Assembly (NCBI GenBank): GCA_964458605.1
Contig: CAYWLS010000003.1
Span: forward strand, 1-64,000
From: JBBSNV01 sp964458605
GTDB taxonomy: Bacteria > Pseudomonadota > Alphaproteobacteria > Reyranellales > JAQSWP01
Length of the DNA stretch: 64,000 bases
Direction: 5' to 3'
The stretch's first letter is position 1. Each line of letters starts with the position of its first letter. Of this stretch, positions 8,512-16,157 are shown piece by piece. Under the pieces are notes generated by a model. That model was not told the DNA's origin, did no database searches, and saw only the letters and a program-made list of their open reading frames with translations. A program made the translations under genes and the position numbers.

Positions 8512-8536
8512 AACACCTCGCCCGGCTGGCTATTCC
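8512..8536 (-). promoter_or_regulatory. Candidate ECF-type promoter of the sigma/anti-sigma operon
   Basis: On the minus strand GGAAT (8536-8532) is followed 17 bases later by GTT (8514-8512), the general layout of ECF-recognised -35 and -10 elements. It lies about 108 bases before the sigma start codon. A small inverted repeat (GAGGT/ACCTC at 8505-8519) overlaps the -10 side. Only a pattern match. Confidence 0.3.
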
Positions 8537-8589
8537 ATGGAAATCGCGGCGTCGCCGCAGGCGCTTGGCGCAGCGCTCGGGCCGGCCGC

Positions 8590-9075
8590 AGATCGAGCAC
8601 GCTGCGGCTGAACGGACCGGCATGGGCGGCAGCATGCGCCACCGCCTCGTTGACCCGCTCGAGCGCAAAACTGGTCGCTTTGTGATGGCCAAGATCGATC
8701 AGCCCGGCGCGGATCATGCCGACCATGGCCTGCAGCGCCTCGCGCGGAAGCATCCACTGGCCGCGCACCGTGATGCAGAAGTGCATCGGCCAGAAATACG
8801 GCAACTGGATTTCCGGCCGCATGCCCAGCCCACCCATCAGCACCACCGTGCCGTAGGGTCGCACCGCCGTCAGCGCCGCCCGCACCTGGGCCGGCGGGTG
8901 GCGGGCGGCGCCAGGTCGAGCACGCAATCGATCGGGCCCGGCGCCGCGGCGAGCATGGCGGCACGCTCGGCTTGCTCGTCCACCACCATGCGCACCGGGA
9001 CGACGCGCCGGCCGTAGCGCCGGCGCAGCTCGCCACGCCGGTCGATTTCGCCAGCCGCCACATGGATGTCTTCAT
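8590..9075 (-). pseudogene. Relic of a zinc-type alcohol dehydrogenase
   Basis: Two minus-strand frames carry consecutive parts of an MDR/zinc-alcohol-dehydrogenase C-terminal half. One (about 9075-8900) reads ELRRRYGRRVVPVRMVVDEQ then PGPIDCVLDLAPPA. The other (about 8912-8590) reads QVRAALTAVRPYGTVVLMGG, an LPYFWPMHFCITVRGQWM region and FALERVNEAVAHAAAHAGPF. Joining them needs a frameshift near 8905. The N-terminal catalytic and zinc-binding half is missing, and the original stop has been lost. The gene is therefore frameshifted and truncated. A sequencing error could explain the shift but not the missing half. Confidence 0.75.
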
Positions 9076-9215
9076 GCGGGCGCGACGCGATACGCGGCCA
9101 TGGCGACATCGGCGGCGGCCTGCTGTGGGGATCGTTCGCAGCAGACGGCCGGCCGGGAAACGCCGCTACGCCTGGACAAGGCCCCTGCGTATGGCCATAC
9201 GGGCGGCCGAAGCCG

Positions 9216-9596
9216 TCAGCGGATGTCGATCTCCGCCACGTCGTGGATGTCGATGACCGTGGCGCCGGAGACGATGCTGCAGCGCTCGACCTCCAACACC
9301 ATCTCGCTGCGGTCGCGATAGGTGATCAGCGCCATCGGCGGGTCGCCCGGAATGAACACCAGGTGACGCATCGCGCTCCAGGCGATCACCGCCGCGCCGC
9401 GTCCATGCAGCACCGGCAGGCCGTCGGCCGTGCCGCCGCGATCGAGCGCGACAAGCGGGTCGAGCGCGGTGAACACGATGTCGTCGGCCATGCGGAAGGA
9501 GGCGTGGACGACGACGTCGGCGGCCCGCGCCGGGCCCAGCCCCGCCAGCGCCGCGGCGATCAAAGCGCCCAGGAGGAAGCAGCGCATTGCCAGCAT
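9216..9596 (-). CDS. Hypothetical secreted protein
   Basis: 126 residues with a clear signal peptide (MLAMRCFLLGALIAAALAGLGPARAAD, cleavage expected after about residue 25). The mature part of about 100 residues has no family I recognise. It contains one cysteine (VERCSIV) and many beta-favouring residues. A second in-frame ATG three codons downstream would give a similar protein. It stands alone between the dehydrogenase relic and a DUF1330 gene, both on the same strand. Function unknown. Confidence 0.6.
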   Translation of the reverse strand: MLAMRCFLLGALIAAALAGLGPARAADVVVHASFRMADDIVFTALDPLVALDRGGTADGLPVLHGRGAAVIAWSAMRHLVFIPGDPPMALITYRDRSEMVLEVERCSIVSGATVIDIHDVAEIDIR

Positions 9597-9662
9597 CGGG
9601 CACCTTGGTCTCGACAGACGGCCCGCCGTCTGCCTCGGGTCAAACGGAACACGGGGCCGCCG

Positions 9663-9950
9663 TCAGACACCCGCAACCGCCCAGACATCGACGGTCGCGG
9701 CACCCTCCCTGATCTTCTTCACCGGGCCATAGTCCGGCGCATTCCAGAAGGCGTGGATCGCGGCCATCGACGGGAATTCGAAGATCACCATGGGGCGGCC
9801 GTCGTGATGCCCTTCCAGCACCTCGACCTCGGCACCGCGCACGACGAACTTGCCGCCGAACCGCGCGATGAGCGGAATCACCGCATCCCGGTATCTCCCG
9901 AATTGGCGCTCGTCGCCAATGGTGGCGTGCACGATCAGATAGGCCGGCAT
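9663..9950 (-). CDS. DUF1330 family protein
   Basis: Small cytoplasmic protein of 95 residues, the usual DUF1330 length. Members are dimeric alpha-beta barrel (ferredoxin-like) proteins of unknown biochemical function. Characteristic parts are MPAYLIVHATIGD at the start, a central RFGGKFVVRGAEVEVLEG, and the PMVIFEFPSMAAIHAFWNAPDY segment. The ATG at 9950 gives the standard N-terminus; an upstream in-frame ATG would add 12 unrelated residues. Confidence 0.88.
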   Translation of the reverse strand: MPAYLIVHATIGDERQFGRYRDAVIPLIARFGGKFVVRGAEVEVLEGHHDGRPMVIFEFPSMAAIHAFWNAPDYGPVKKIREGAATVDVWAVAGV

Positions 9951-10056
9951 GAGAAAGTCCCGATATCCGTGGCCGCAGGATATCACCGGGGCAACGGCAA
10001 GACATCGGGGAAGTCGCGCCGGCCGTCCGCCGCCGCGACATCGGCAGCCGGGTGCG

Positions 10057-10085
10057 CCGCCGATCCGTTGACGGCGGATCGGCGG
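10057..10085 (-). terminator. 11-bp hairpin downstream of hss
   Basis: Arms CCGCCGATCCG (10057-10067) and CGGATCGGCGG (10075-10085) are perfect complements around a 7-base loop. They start 15 bases after the hss stop. No T run follows, so it is a probable 3' end of the odc-hss transcript but not a textbook intrinsic terminator. Confidence 0.45.
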
Positions 10086-10100
10086 ACCCGGCGGCGCCTG

Positions 10101-11519
10101 TCAGGTCACGCGAAAGTTCTTGAACTGCCAGGGATCGGTCTTGTCGATGTCCTCGGAGAACAGAAGCTCGCGGTCGAGCAGCGGCGTCCAATCGGAGTAT
10201 TCACCGACCACCGGCCCGAGATAGGGCATGCAGATCTCGAGATTGCGCTCGAAATCCATCTCGTCGGCCTCGACCAGGCCGCGCCGCGGGTTTTCCAGCG
10301 CCCAGACGATGCCCGACAGCGCCGGCGCGGTGACCTGCAGGGAGGTGGCGTTGTTGTAGGGGGCCAGCTTGCGCGCCTCCTTGATCGAGAGCTGCGAGCC
10401 GTACCAGTAGGCGCCCTTCTTGTGGCCCATCAGCAGCACGCCCAGCTCGTCGATGCCGTTCACCACCTCGTCCACCATCAGCCGCTTCTTGGCCTGCTCG
10501 TGGAAATTCTTGCCGACGATCTCGTGCATCGACAGGATCGCCGCGTCGCAAGGGTGGTAGGCGTAGTGCACGGTCGGCCGGTAGGTGGCGTTCCGGCCCT
10601 TGCCGACGGTGTAGTAGTCGGCGATCGAGATCGCCTCGTTGTGGGTGACGATGAAGCCGTGGAACGGCCCCTCGATCGGCGTCCAGGTGCGCACCCGCGT
10701 GGTCAGGCCGGGGCGATTGAGATAGATCGCCGCGCCGCTGCCGAATTTGTGGCGCGCGCCGTCCTTGGGGAAATGCTTCTCGTGGCTGCCCCAGCCCAGC
10801 TCCGAGGGCTGGCCGCCCTCGCTGATGAAACCGTCGATCGACCAGGTGTTGACGAACTCGCCCACCTTCTTGGGCGTGTTCGATACCTGGGTGTCGCGCT
10901 CGGCGATATGGATGGTCTTGATGCCCAGTCTCTGCGCCAGCGCCGCCCATTGCTCGCGGCTGGCAGGCTTCTTGACCTTGACGCCGGTATCGCGGGCGAT
11001 ATTGAGCAGCGCGCGCTTGACGAAATGCGACACCAGGCCGGGATTGGCGCCATGGGCGATCACTGCGGTCGGGCCGCCCCGGTATTTGGCGCGCAGCTTC
11101 AGCGCGTTGTCGCGCAGCGCATAGTTGGAGCGCTCCGACACCGACAGGTTGGGGTCGGAATAGCCGCCCGGCCACGGCTCGATGCAGGTGTCCAGATAAA
11201 GGGCACCCTTGGCCTGGCACAGCTCGATCAGCGCGGTGGACGCGACCTCGACCGACAAATTGACCACGAAGTCGCCCTCGCCCAGCATTGGGCCCAGCAC
11301 CTGCAGGTGGTTCTCCCGCGTCAGCCGCTTCCTGACGACCTCGATGCCGTATCGGGCGGCCTCGTCGCGGCCGCGCTCGTCGGCGGTGACGATGGTGATC
11401 TGGCGCGCCTTCATGTCGATATGGCGCAGGATCAGCGGCAGCACGCCCTGGCCGATCGAGCCGAAGCCGATCATCACCATGCGGCCCTTGAAGCCGATGT
11501 ATTTCGGATGCTTGGCCAT
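10101..11519 (-). CDS. hss: Homospermidine synthase
   Basis: Makes sym-homospermidine from putrescine (and/or spermidine) using NAD as a hydride carrier. The 472-residue length is typical of the bacterial enzyme. The N-terminal Rossmann segment is MVMIGFGSIGQGVLPLIL. Family blocks seen include YLDTCIEPWPGGY, AVIAHGANPGLVSHFVKRAL, THNEAISIADYY and the C-terminal DKTDPWQFKNFRV. The start ATG has a good GGGAGG ribosome site. It follows odc by 76 bases, with an intervening hairpin. Together the two genes convert ornithine to homospermidine, the main long polyamine of many alphaproteobacteria. Confidence 0.95.
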   Translation of the reverse strand: MAKHPKYIGFKGRMVMIGFGSIGQGVLPLILRHIDMKARQITIVTADERGRDEAARYGIEVVRKRLTRENHLQVLGPMLGEGDFVVNLSVEVASTALIELCQAKGALYLDTCIEPWPGGYSDPNLSVSERSNYALRDNALKLRAKYRGGPTAVIAHGANPGLVSHFVKRALLNIARDTGVKVKKPASREQWAALAQRLGIKTIHIAERDTQVSNTPKKVGEFVNTWSIDGFISEGGQPSELGWGSHEKHFPKDGARHKFGSGAAIYLNRPGLTTRVRTWTPIEGPFHGFIVTHNEAISIADYYTVGKGRNATYRPTVHYAYHPCDAAILSMHEIVGKNFHEQAKKRLMVDEVVNGIDELGVLLMGHKKGAYWYGSQLSIKEARKLAPYNNATSLQVTAPALSGIVWALENPRRGLVEADEMDFERNLEICMPYLGPVVGEYSDWTPLLDRELLFSEDIDKTDPWQFKNFRVT

Positions 11520-11540
11520 GACGAGGTCCTCCCAAAACGG

Positions 11541-11567
11541 CGGCGGGGCCTTGCTCAGGCCCCGCCG
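11541..11567 (-). terminator. Hairpin with short T run between odc and hss
   Basis: Arms CGGCGGGGCC (11541-11550) and GGCCCCGCCG (11558-11567) form a perfect 10-bp stem with a 7-base loop. On the minus strand it is followed by CCGTTTT, then the hss ribosome site. It may reduce read-through from odc into hss, lowering hss expression relative to odc, or protect the odc mRNA. Confidence 0.5.
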
Positions 11568-11595
11568 GTGTCAGCCTGGTACGTCGTGATAACGA

Positions 11596-12729
11596 TCAGA
11601 TGCAGATGGTTTTCAGCGGCGGGAAGCCGTTGAAATTGACCGACGAGTAGGAGGTGGTGTAGGCGCCGGTCGCCAGGATTTCCACCTTGTCGCCGACCTT
11701 CAGCTCGATCGGCAGCTTGTACTCGGTCTTCTCGTACAGGATGTCGGCGCTGTCGCAGGTCGGACCGGCGATCACCACCGGGCCGGCCTTGCGGCCGTCG
11801 AGCTTGGTGCGGATGCGATACTTGATCGCCTCGTCCATAGTCTCGGCCAGGCCGCCGAACTTGCCGACGTCCAGATAGACCCAACGCTTCTTGTCGTTGG
11901 CGTCCTTCTTCGAGATCAGCACCACCTCCGACTGCAGGATGCCGGCGTCGCCCACCATCGAGCGGCCCGGCTCGACGATGATCTCGGGCAGGTCGTTGCC
12001 GAAATGCTTGGTCATGGCGCGCATGACCGCCAGCGCATAGTCGCGCACGCCCGGCACCTCGGCCCGGTACTTGGCGGGGAAGCCACCGCCCAGGTTGATC
12101 ATCTTCAGTTCGACGCCGTCCTGCTGCAGGGCGAAGAACAGCTGGGCGGTGCGACCCACCGCGCTGTCCCACTGCTCGACATTGGTCTGCTGCGAGCCGA
12201 CATGGAACGACAGGCCATACGGATCCAGGCCCCATTTCTTGGCCTTGATCAGCAGATCGCGCGCCATCTCCGGCGCGCAGCCGAACTTCTTCGACAGCGG
12301 CCACTCGGCGCCCTCGCAATCGACCAGCACGCGGCAGAACACGCGCGCGCCCGGCGCCGCCTTGGCCAGCTTCTGCAGTTCGACCTCCGAATCGAAGGCG
12401 AACAGCCGCACGCCGGAGCGATAGGCCCAGGCGATGTCCTTCTCCTTCTTGATGGTGTTGCCGAAGGAGATGCGGTCGGCCGGCACGCCCTGGCCCATGC
12501 ACAGCTCGATCTCGCCGCGGCTGGCGGTATCGAAGCTGGAGCCGCAGACGTTCAGCCGCTCGACCACCCGGGCCTCCGGGTTGGCCTTGACGGCGTAGAA
12601 CACGCGCGCCAGCGGCAGGTATTCGCGCAGGCTGCGATAGGCCTGCTCCACCACGTCGAGATCGACGATCAGACAGGGGGTTTCCAGTTCGGGATGCTCT
12701 TTGAGGTAACGCTGGATGCGGTCGGACAT
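11596..12729 (-). CDS. odc: Ornithine decarboxylase, type III PLP fold
   Basis: Decarboxylates ornithine to putrescine. The 377 residues match the eukaryotic-like fold-III decarboxylases found in alphaproteobacteria, some of which also take lysine. The PLP lysine lies in VFYAVKANP (near residue 48). Other family marks are the FHVGSQ histidine region, NLGGGFP, the EPGRSMVGDAG phosphate-binding segment, and GPTCDSADILYE with the catalytic cysteine. It is the first gene of the odc-hss operon and has a long leader carrying a small Arg-rich ORF (12828-12968). Because of the operon partner I favour ornithine as the main substrate. Confidence 0.93.
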   Translation of the reverse strand: MSDRIQRYLKEHPELETPCLIVDLDVVEQAYRSLREYLPLARVFYAVKANPEARVVERLNVCGSSFDTASRGEIELCMGQGVPADRISFGNTIKKEKDIAWAYRSGVRLFAFDSEVELQKLAKAAPGARVFCRVLVDCEGAEWPLSKKFGCAPEMARDLLIKAKKWGLDPYGLSFHVGSQQTNVEQWDSAVGRTAQLFFALQQDGVELKMINLGGGFPAKYRAEVPGVRDYALAVMRAMTKHFGNDLPEIIVEPGRSMVGDAGILQSEVVLISKKDANDKKRWVYLDVGKFGGLAETMDEAIKYRIRTKLDGRKAGPVVIAGPTCDSADILYEKTEYKLPIELKVGDKVEILATGAYTTSYSSVNFNGFPPLKTICI

Positions 12730-13095
12730 AACTCTAATTCCCGTGACTCAAGGGTGAGAGGCACCGCGCGCCGCCGGAGGAAGTTCCGGCGCGGACACGG
12801 CAAACGTCGTCGACAAGGACGCAGCCCTTACCGAACCGACCGCGTACTGGAATGAGGGTTCTTCCGGCCAATCAGCCGGACATAGCCACGGATGGTGGCC
12901 GAGACAGGTTGAGCCTGGTGAATTCGAACTCGGAGCCGGGGCTCGCGCCCCGCACGAACAGCAATCATCGAAAGTCCCTCCCGGAGCCGGGCTTCAACCG
13001 GCATGGCCAAAAAGGACGCTTCCGTCGCTGCATAACCACTCTGTGGGCCATAGGCGCGTGCGTGGGCGTCTGCGAGCGACACATACGCCATTTGT
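12730..13095 (-). promoter_or_regulatory. Long structured odc leader (candidate speF-type regulatory RNA)
   Basis: There is no large gene between odc and the MFS stop. The minus strand holds a possible promoter (TTGCAT, 16-base spacer, TATGTG). It is followed by a strong ribosome site GGGAGGG, the 46-codon ORF at 12968-12828, and a GGGGC-GCGA-GCCCC hairpin with a GNRA-type loop (12938-12951). A second GC-rich stem of the form GCCGGA/TCCGGC lies about 50 bases before odc. A conserved alphaproteobacterial RNA upstream of ornithine decarboxylase genes (the speF motif) has been described. Whether this leader matches that model needs a covariance search. Confidence 0.55.
12828..12968 (-). CDS. Arg-rich 46-residue leader peptide upstream of odc
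   Basis: The ORF starts at an ATG seven bases after GGGAGGG and ends with TAA 98 bases before the odc start. The peptide begins MIAVRAGREPRLRVRIHQ and contains 10 arginines in 46 residues, including a RLRVR cluster and the run IRGYVRLIGRK. The position, ribosome site and arginine load resemble the SpeFL leader of enterobacteria, where ornithine stalls the ribosome to induce an ornithine decarboxylase operon. No sequence homology to SpeFL is claimed. An in-frame upstream ATG near 13092 exists but has no ribosome site and would lie inside the proposed promoter. Confidence 0.5.
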   Translation of the reverse strand: MIAVRAGREPRLRVRIHQAQPVSATIRGYVRLIGRKNPHSSTRSVR

Positions 13096-13290
13096 AGTGT
13101 GATGCAAGACCTAACTGAAAAAAATCCGCAAGAATCCGACTCCCTGTTGGAAATCGGACACAGAGTCGCCGCGCGAGCGCCGCATTCGACGACGCGCGCC
13201 GCTCCGCGCTGCTCGAGGAAGCCGGGCGCGGCGCAAGCGGTCGCGCCGCTGGCGGTTTGAATGGCGGCGCGGCCGAAGCAGCGACGGGCT

Positions 13291-13332
13291 TGGCGGCGGC
13301 GACTGGGCGGCGGCGACTGGGCGGCGGCGACT
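13291..13332. repeat. 14-base tandem repeat at the MFS gene 3' end
   Basis: The unit GGGCGGCGGCGACT occurs twice exactly (13305-13318, 13319-13332) and once with its first base missing or changed (about 13291-13304). The last copy contains part of the MFS stop codon, so unit gain or loss would move or alter the gene end. Sequencing or slippage artefacts are possible in such GC-rich repeats. Confidence 0.6.
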
Positions 13333-14689
13333 AGACGGCAGGCTCGACGCGCCGCACGCGCACGCGAGCGACCACGACGGTGGCGCCGACCAGCAGGCCG
13401 GTGGCGATCAGCACGGTGGCCTGTACGCCGACCCATTCGGCCACCTTGCCCCACACCGCGCCGCCCACCGCCAGGCTGCCGAAGAACAGCATCTGATAGG
13501 CGGCGATGCCGCGCGCCCGCACCCAGGCCGGCAGCAGGGTCTGGACGGCGACGTTGTTGGAGGCGATGACGCAGATCCAGCCCAGGCCGCCCAGGGCCAC
13601 CCCCACCGCCACCGCCCTCTCGTCCGGCACCAGCGCCATGATGGCCATGCCGACGGCGAAGCAGCCCATGGCGATCGGCACCGCGCCGTGCTCGCCGAAG
13701 CGCTGGCGCAGCCGATGCAGGACGAAGGCGCCCAGCACCGCGCCGGCGCCGAAGGCGGAGTAGATGACGCCGAAGCCGGCGGCATCGAGATGCAGCACCT
13801 GGCTGGCCACCAGGGCCAGCATGGACATCATCCCCGAGGCGGGGATGAAGAACAGCACCGCCGTCATCAGCACCGGATGCATCGGCTTGGCCCGGCGCAG
13901 ATAGGCCAGGCCGGCGACCAGCCCGGCCCAGAAACCCTCGGCGGCGGGCTTGTGCTCCGGCTCGGGCCGGCGCCAGCGGTAGAGCGCCAGCACCACCGCG
14001 ACGAAGGTCAGGGCATTGGCCGTGAACAGCGCCACCGCCCCGGCGGCGGCATAGAGCAACCCGCCGATGCCCGGGCCGATGGTGCGGGCGACGTTGAAGC
14101 CGGCGCTGTTGAGCGCCACGGCGGGCGGCATCAGGCGGCGGCCGACAATCTCGGGCACCGCCGCCTGCCAGCCCGGGCCATTGAGCGCCGCCCCGATCTG
14201 CAGGGCGAAGGTCAGGCCCAGCAGGTTCCACACCGACAGCGCGTCGAGCGCGGCCAGGATCGCCATGCCGAAGGCGGCGACCATCATCCAGATCTGGCAG
14301 ACCATGATGTAGCGGCGCCGGTCGAAGCGGTCGGCCAGCACGCCGCCGGCCAGGCTGAACAGCAGCATCGGCAGGGTGCTGGCGGTCGAGACCAGGGCGA
14401 CATAGAACGGCGACGGCGCCAGCTTGGTCATCTCCCAGGACACGCCCACGATCTGCATCCAGGTACCGATATTGGACACCAGGTTGGCGATCCAGATGCT
14501 GAGGAAGGTGCGGTCGCGCAGCGGCTCGAAGGGGCCCGGCGGCGGAAGCGGCGGCGAGCTGGCGGGTTCTGGCGGGGGAGCGCCGGCCGATGCGGCAGCC
14601 GGCGCGGCGGGCGGAGCGATGCCGGGCGGATTGACGCCGGGCGATGGGACGCAAGGTGGGGCGGTGTCGGGACGGTCGGATGGGCTCAT
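13331..14689 (-). CDS. MFS transporter, EntS-like family
   Basis: 452-residue membrane protein of the major facilitator superfamily, in the exporter branch related to enterobactin exporter EntS (MFS_3). An unusual Pro/Ala-rich cytosolic N-terminus of about 50 residues precedes the first helix. Then FEPLRDRTFLSIWIANLVSN starts the transport domain. The loop GGVLADRFDRRRYIMV is the MFS signature between helices 2 and 3. About 12 helices are present. The substrate is unknown. It stands alone, and its upstream region (14690-14974) shows no further gene. Confidence 0.85.
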   Translation of the reverse strand: MSPSDRPDTAPPCVPSPGVNPPGIAPPAAPAAASAGAPPPEPASSPPLPPPGPFEPLRDRTFLSIWIANLVSNIGTWMQIVGVSWEMTKLAPSPFYVALVSTASTLPMLLFSLAGGVLADRFDRRRYIMVCQIWMMVAAFGMAILAALDALSVWNLLGLTFALQIGAALNGPGWQAAVPEIVGRRLMPPAVALNSAGFNVARTIGPGIGGLLYAAAGAVALFTANALTFVAVVLALYRWRRPEPEHKPAAEGFWAGLVAGLAYLRRAKPMHPVLMTAVLFFIPASGMMSMLALVASQVLHLDAAGFGVIYSAFGAGAVLGAFVLHRLRQRFGEHGAVPIAMGCFAVGMAIMALVPDERAVAVGVALGGLGWICVIASNNVAVQTLLPAWVRARGIAAYQMLFFGSLAVGGAVWGKVAEWVGVQATVLIATGLLVGATVVVARVRVRRVEPAV

Positions 14690-14974
14690 CGGCGGCGCAC
14701 ACCTTATAGACAGGCAGGCCGTTCGTCATGAGGGCGCCGCGCACGGTAGGATTGCACACCGGGCAGCACCGACCGCGCCCTCGATGGGGCCACCCGATGG
14801 CGCTGGCGGACACCGCCGCCCGACCACGACGCCGTCCGACGCCGCCGCCGGGGGCAACAGAGGGCGGGTTGACACCCCCCGCCCCGCTCAACATGATCCG
14901 GCCGCCGCCCGGACCTGTCGCGCCCAACTGCCGCGCAGAACGGAGCGGCTGCCGCGCCACCATCCGGATGGGAC

Positions 14975-15712
14975 ATGAAAGCCATCATCTTGAGCGCCGG
15001 CCAGGGCTCGCGCCTGCTGCCGCTGACCCAGGACCGCCCCAAATGCCTGCTGCCGATCGGCGCCTACAGCCTGCTGGAATGGCAGGTGCGCGCCATCCAT
15101 GCCGCCGGCATCGACGACATCGCGGTGGTGATCGGCTTCAAGGCCGAGATGATGGAGGCCGAGCTGGCGCGCCTGGCCAAGCTCGGCCCGAAAATCACGC
15201 CGATCTTCAACCCGTTCTACAAGGTGGCCGACAACACCGGTTCATGCTGGCTGGCGCGCGAGCAGATGCAAGGCGATTTCCTGCTGGTCAACGGCGACAC
15301 GTTGTTCGAGCGCGCCCTGCTGCGCAAGGTGCTGGCCAGCCCGGCGGCGCCGATCTGCGTCACCGTCGACCACAAGACGGCCTACGACGAAGACGACATG
15401 AAGGTGCAGGAGAAGAACGGCCGGCTGCTGGCGATCGGCAAGAAACTGCCGCTCGACACCGTCAATGCCGAATCGATCGGCATGCTGCTGTTCCGCGGCC
15501 AAGGCCCGCGCACCTTCCGCGAGGCGGTCGACGCCACCATGCGCACCCCCGACGGCGCCAAGGTCTGGTACCTGCAGGTGATCCACGCTTTGGCGCAGCG
15601 CCAGCCGATCGCCACCATCGATATCGCCGGCCTGCGCTGGGGCGAGGTCGACTTCCCGCCCGATCTCGACAAGGCGCGCGAGATGGTGGCGGGCTGGCCA
15701 GACAGGGCCTAG
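14975..15712 (+). CDS. Nucleotidyltransferase family protein (phosphocholine cytidylyltransferase-like)
   Basis: 245-residue sugar-nucleotidyltransferase-fold enzyme. The N-terminal nucleotide-binding motif is LSAGQGSRLLPLTQDRPKCLLPIG with the conserved Arg and Lys. VNGDTLFE carries the metal-binding Asp, and a WGEVDFPPDLDKA segment near the end is typical of bacterial LicC-like (phosphocholine/phospho-alcohol) cytidylyltransferases. It likely activates a phosphorylated small alcohol with CTP. It is the left-hand gene of the lipid locus and convergent with the ceramide-synthase operon. It could supply an activated head group for one of the CDP-alcohol transferases at 20925 and 26292; that link is inference. 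Confidence 0.75.
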   Translation: MKAIILSAGQGSRLLPLTQDRPKCLLPIGAYSLLEWQVRAIHAAGIDDIAVVIGFKAEMMEAELARLAKLGPKITPIFNPFYKVADNTGSCWLAREQMQGDFLLVNGDTLFERALLRKVLASPAAPICVTVDHKTAYDEDDMKVQEKNGRLLAIGKKLPLDTVNAESIGMLLFRGQGPRTFREAVDATMRTPDGAKVWYLQVIHALAQRQPIATIDIAGLRWGEVDFPPDLDKAREMVAGWPDRA

Positions 15713-15746
15713 CGGATTCACAGCTTCTGACGGCTCCAGCCGCCGC

Positions 15747-16127
15747 TCACCGCATGAAATCGAAGTAGCCGTTCTTGTCCTTGATCGGCTTGCCGTCCGA
15801 CCGGGGTTCGATCGCTTCGTCCAGGCGGTAGAGCGCCGTCATCAGGGCCGGGATCCCCTTGGGGATATAGGCCAGCAGCGTTCGCTCCATCCCATGCGGA
15901 TAGCCGATCAGGTTGTTCAGCGCATTGACCGTGGCGCAGATGAAGGTGTCGTCGTCCACCGTCTGAAGCGGCCAGGCGTCGAGCACGGCCTGCATCTCCT
16001 GGCGCTCTACGCTCATGATGGTGGCGAACTCCCAATCGGGAAAGAACGGACCCTCCAAGGCAGCACGCATGGCATCGCGGATCAGGTTCATGACCCCGGG
16101 CGACAACGACTCGGAAAGCGGTTTCAT
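15747..16127 (-). CDS. Hypothetical protein, last gene of the ceramide synthase operon
   Basis: 126 residues, soluble, no signal peptide, acidic and hydrophobic mix; no family recognised. It begins MKPLSESLSPGVMNLIRDAM and ends KDKNGYFDFMR. A central NALNNLIGYPHGMERTLL is a likely conserved helix. It starts 30 bases after the nucleotidyltransferase at 16158, so it is probably cotranscribed with that gene and the ceramide synthase candidate. Confidence 0.6.
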   Translation of the reverse strand: MKPLSESLSPGVMNLIRDAMRAALEGPFFPDWEFATIMSVERQEMQAVLDAWPLQTVDDDTFICATVNALNNLIGYPHGMERTLLAYIPKGIPALMTALYRLDEAIEPRSDGKPIKDKNGYFDFMR

Positions 16128-16157
16128 GATGTTTCGCCGGCAGTGCCGGGCGATCGG

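Noticed and set aside
9066..11633. Plus-strand frame of 855 codons opposite hss
   Set aside because: Fully antisense to homospermidine synthase, with low-complexity composition; explained by lack of stops in high-GC DNA.
12901..12960. Possible tRNA-like segment in the odc leader (GAATTCGAACTCGG)
   Set aside because: The T-loop-like piece has no matching acceptor, D or anticodon arms around it.
12828..13092. Longer 87-codon version of the leader ORF starting near 13092
   Set aside because: No ribosome site, and the ATG lies in the proposed promoter; the internal ATG at 12968 has a strong ribosome site.
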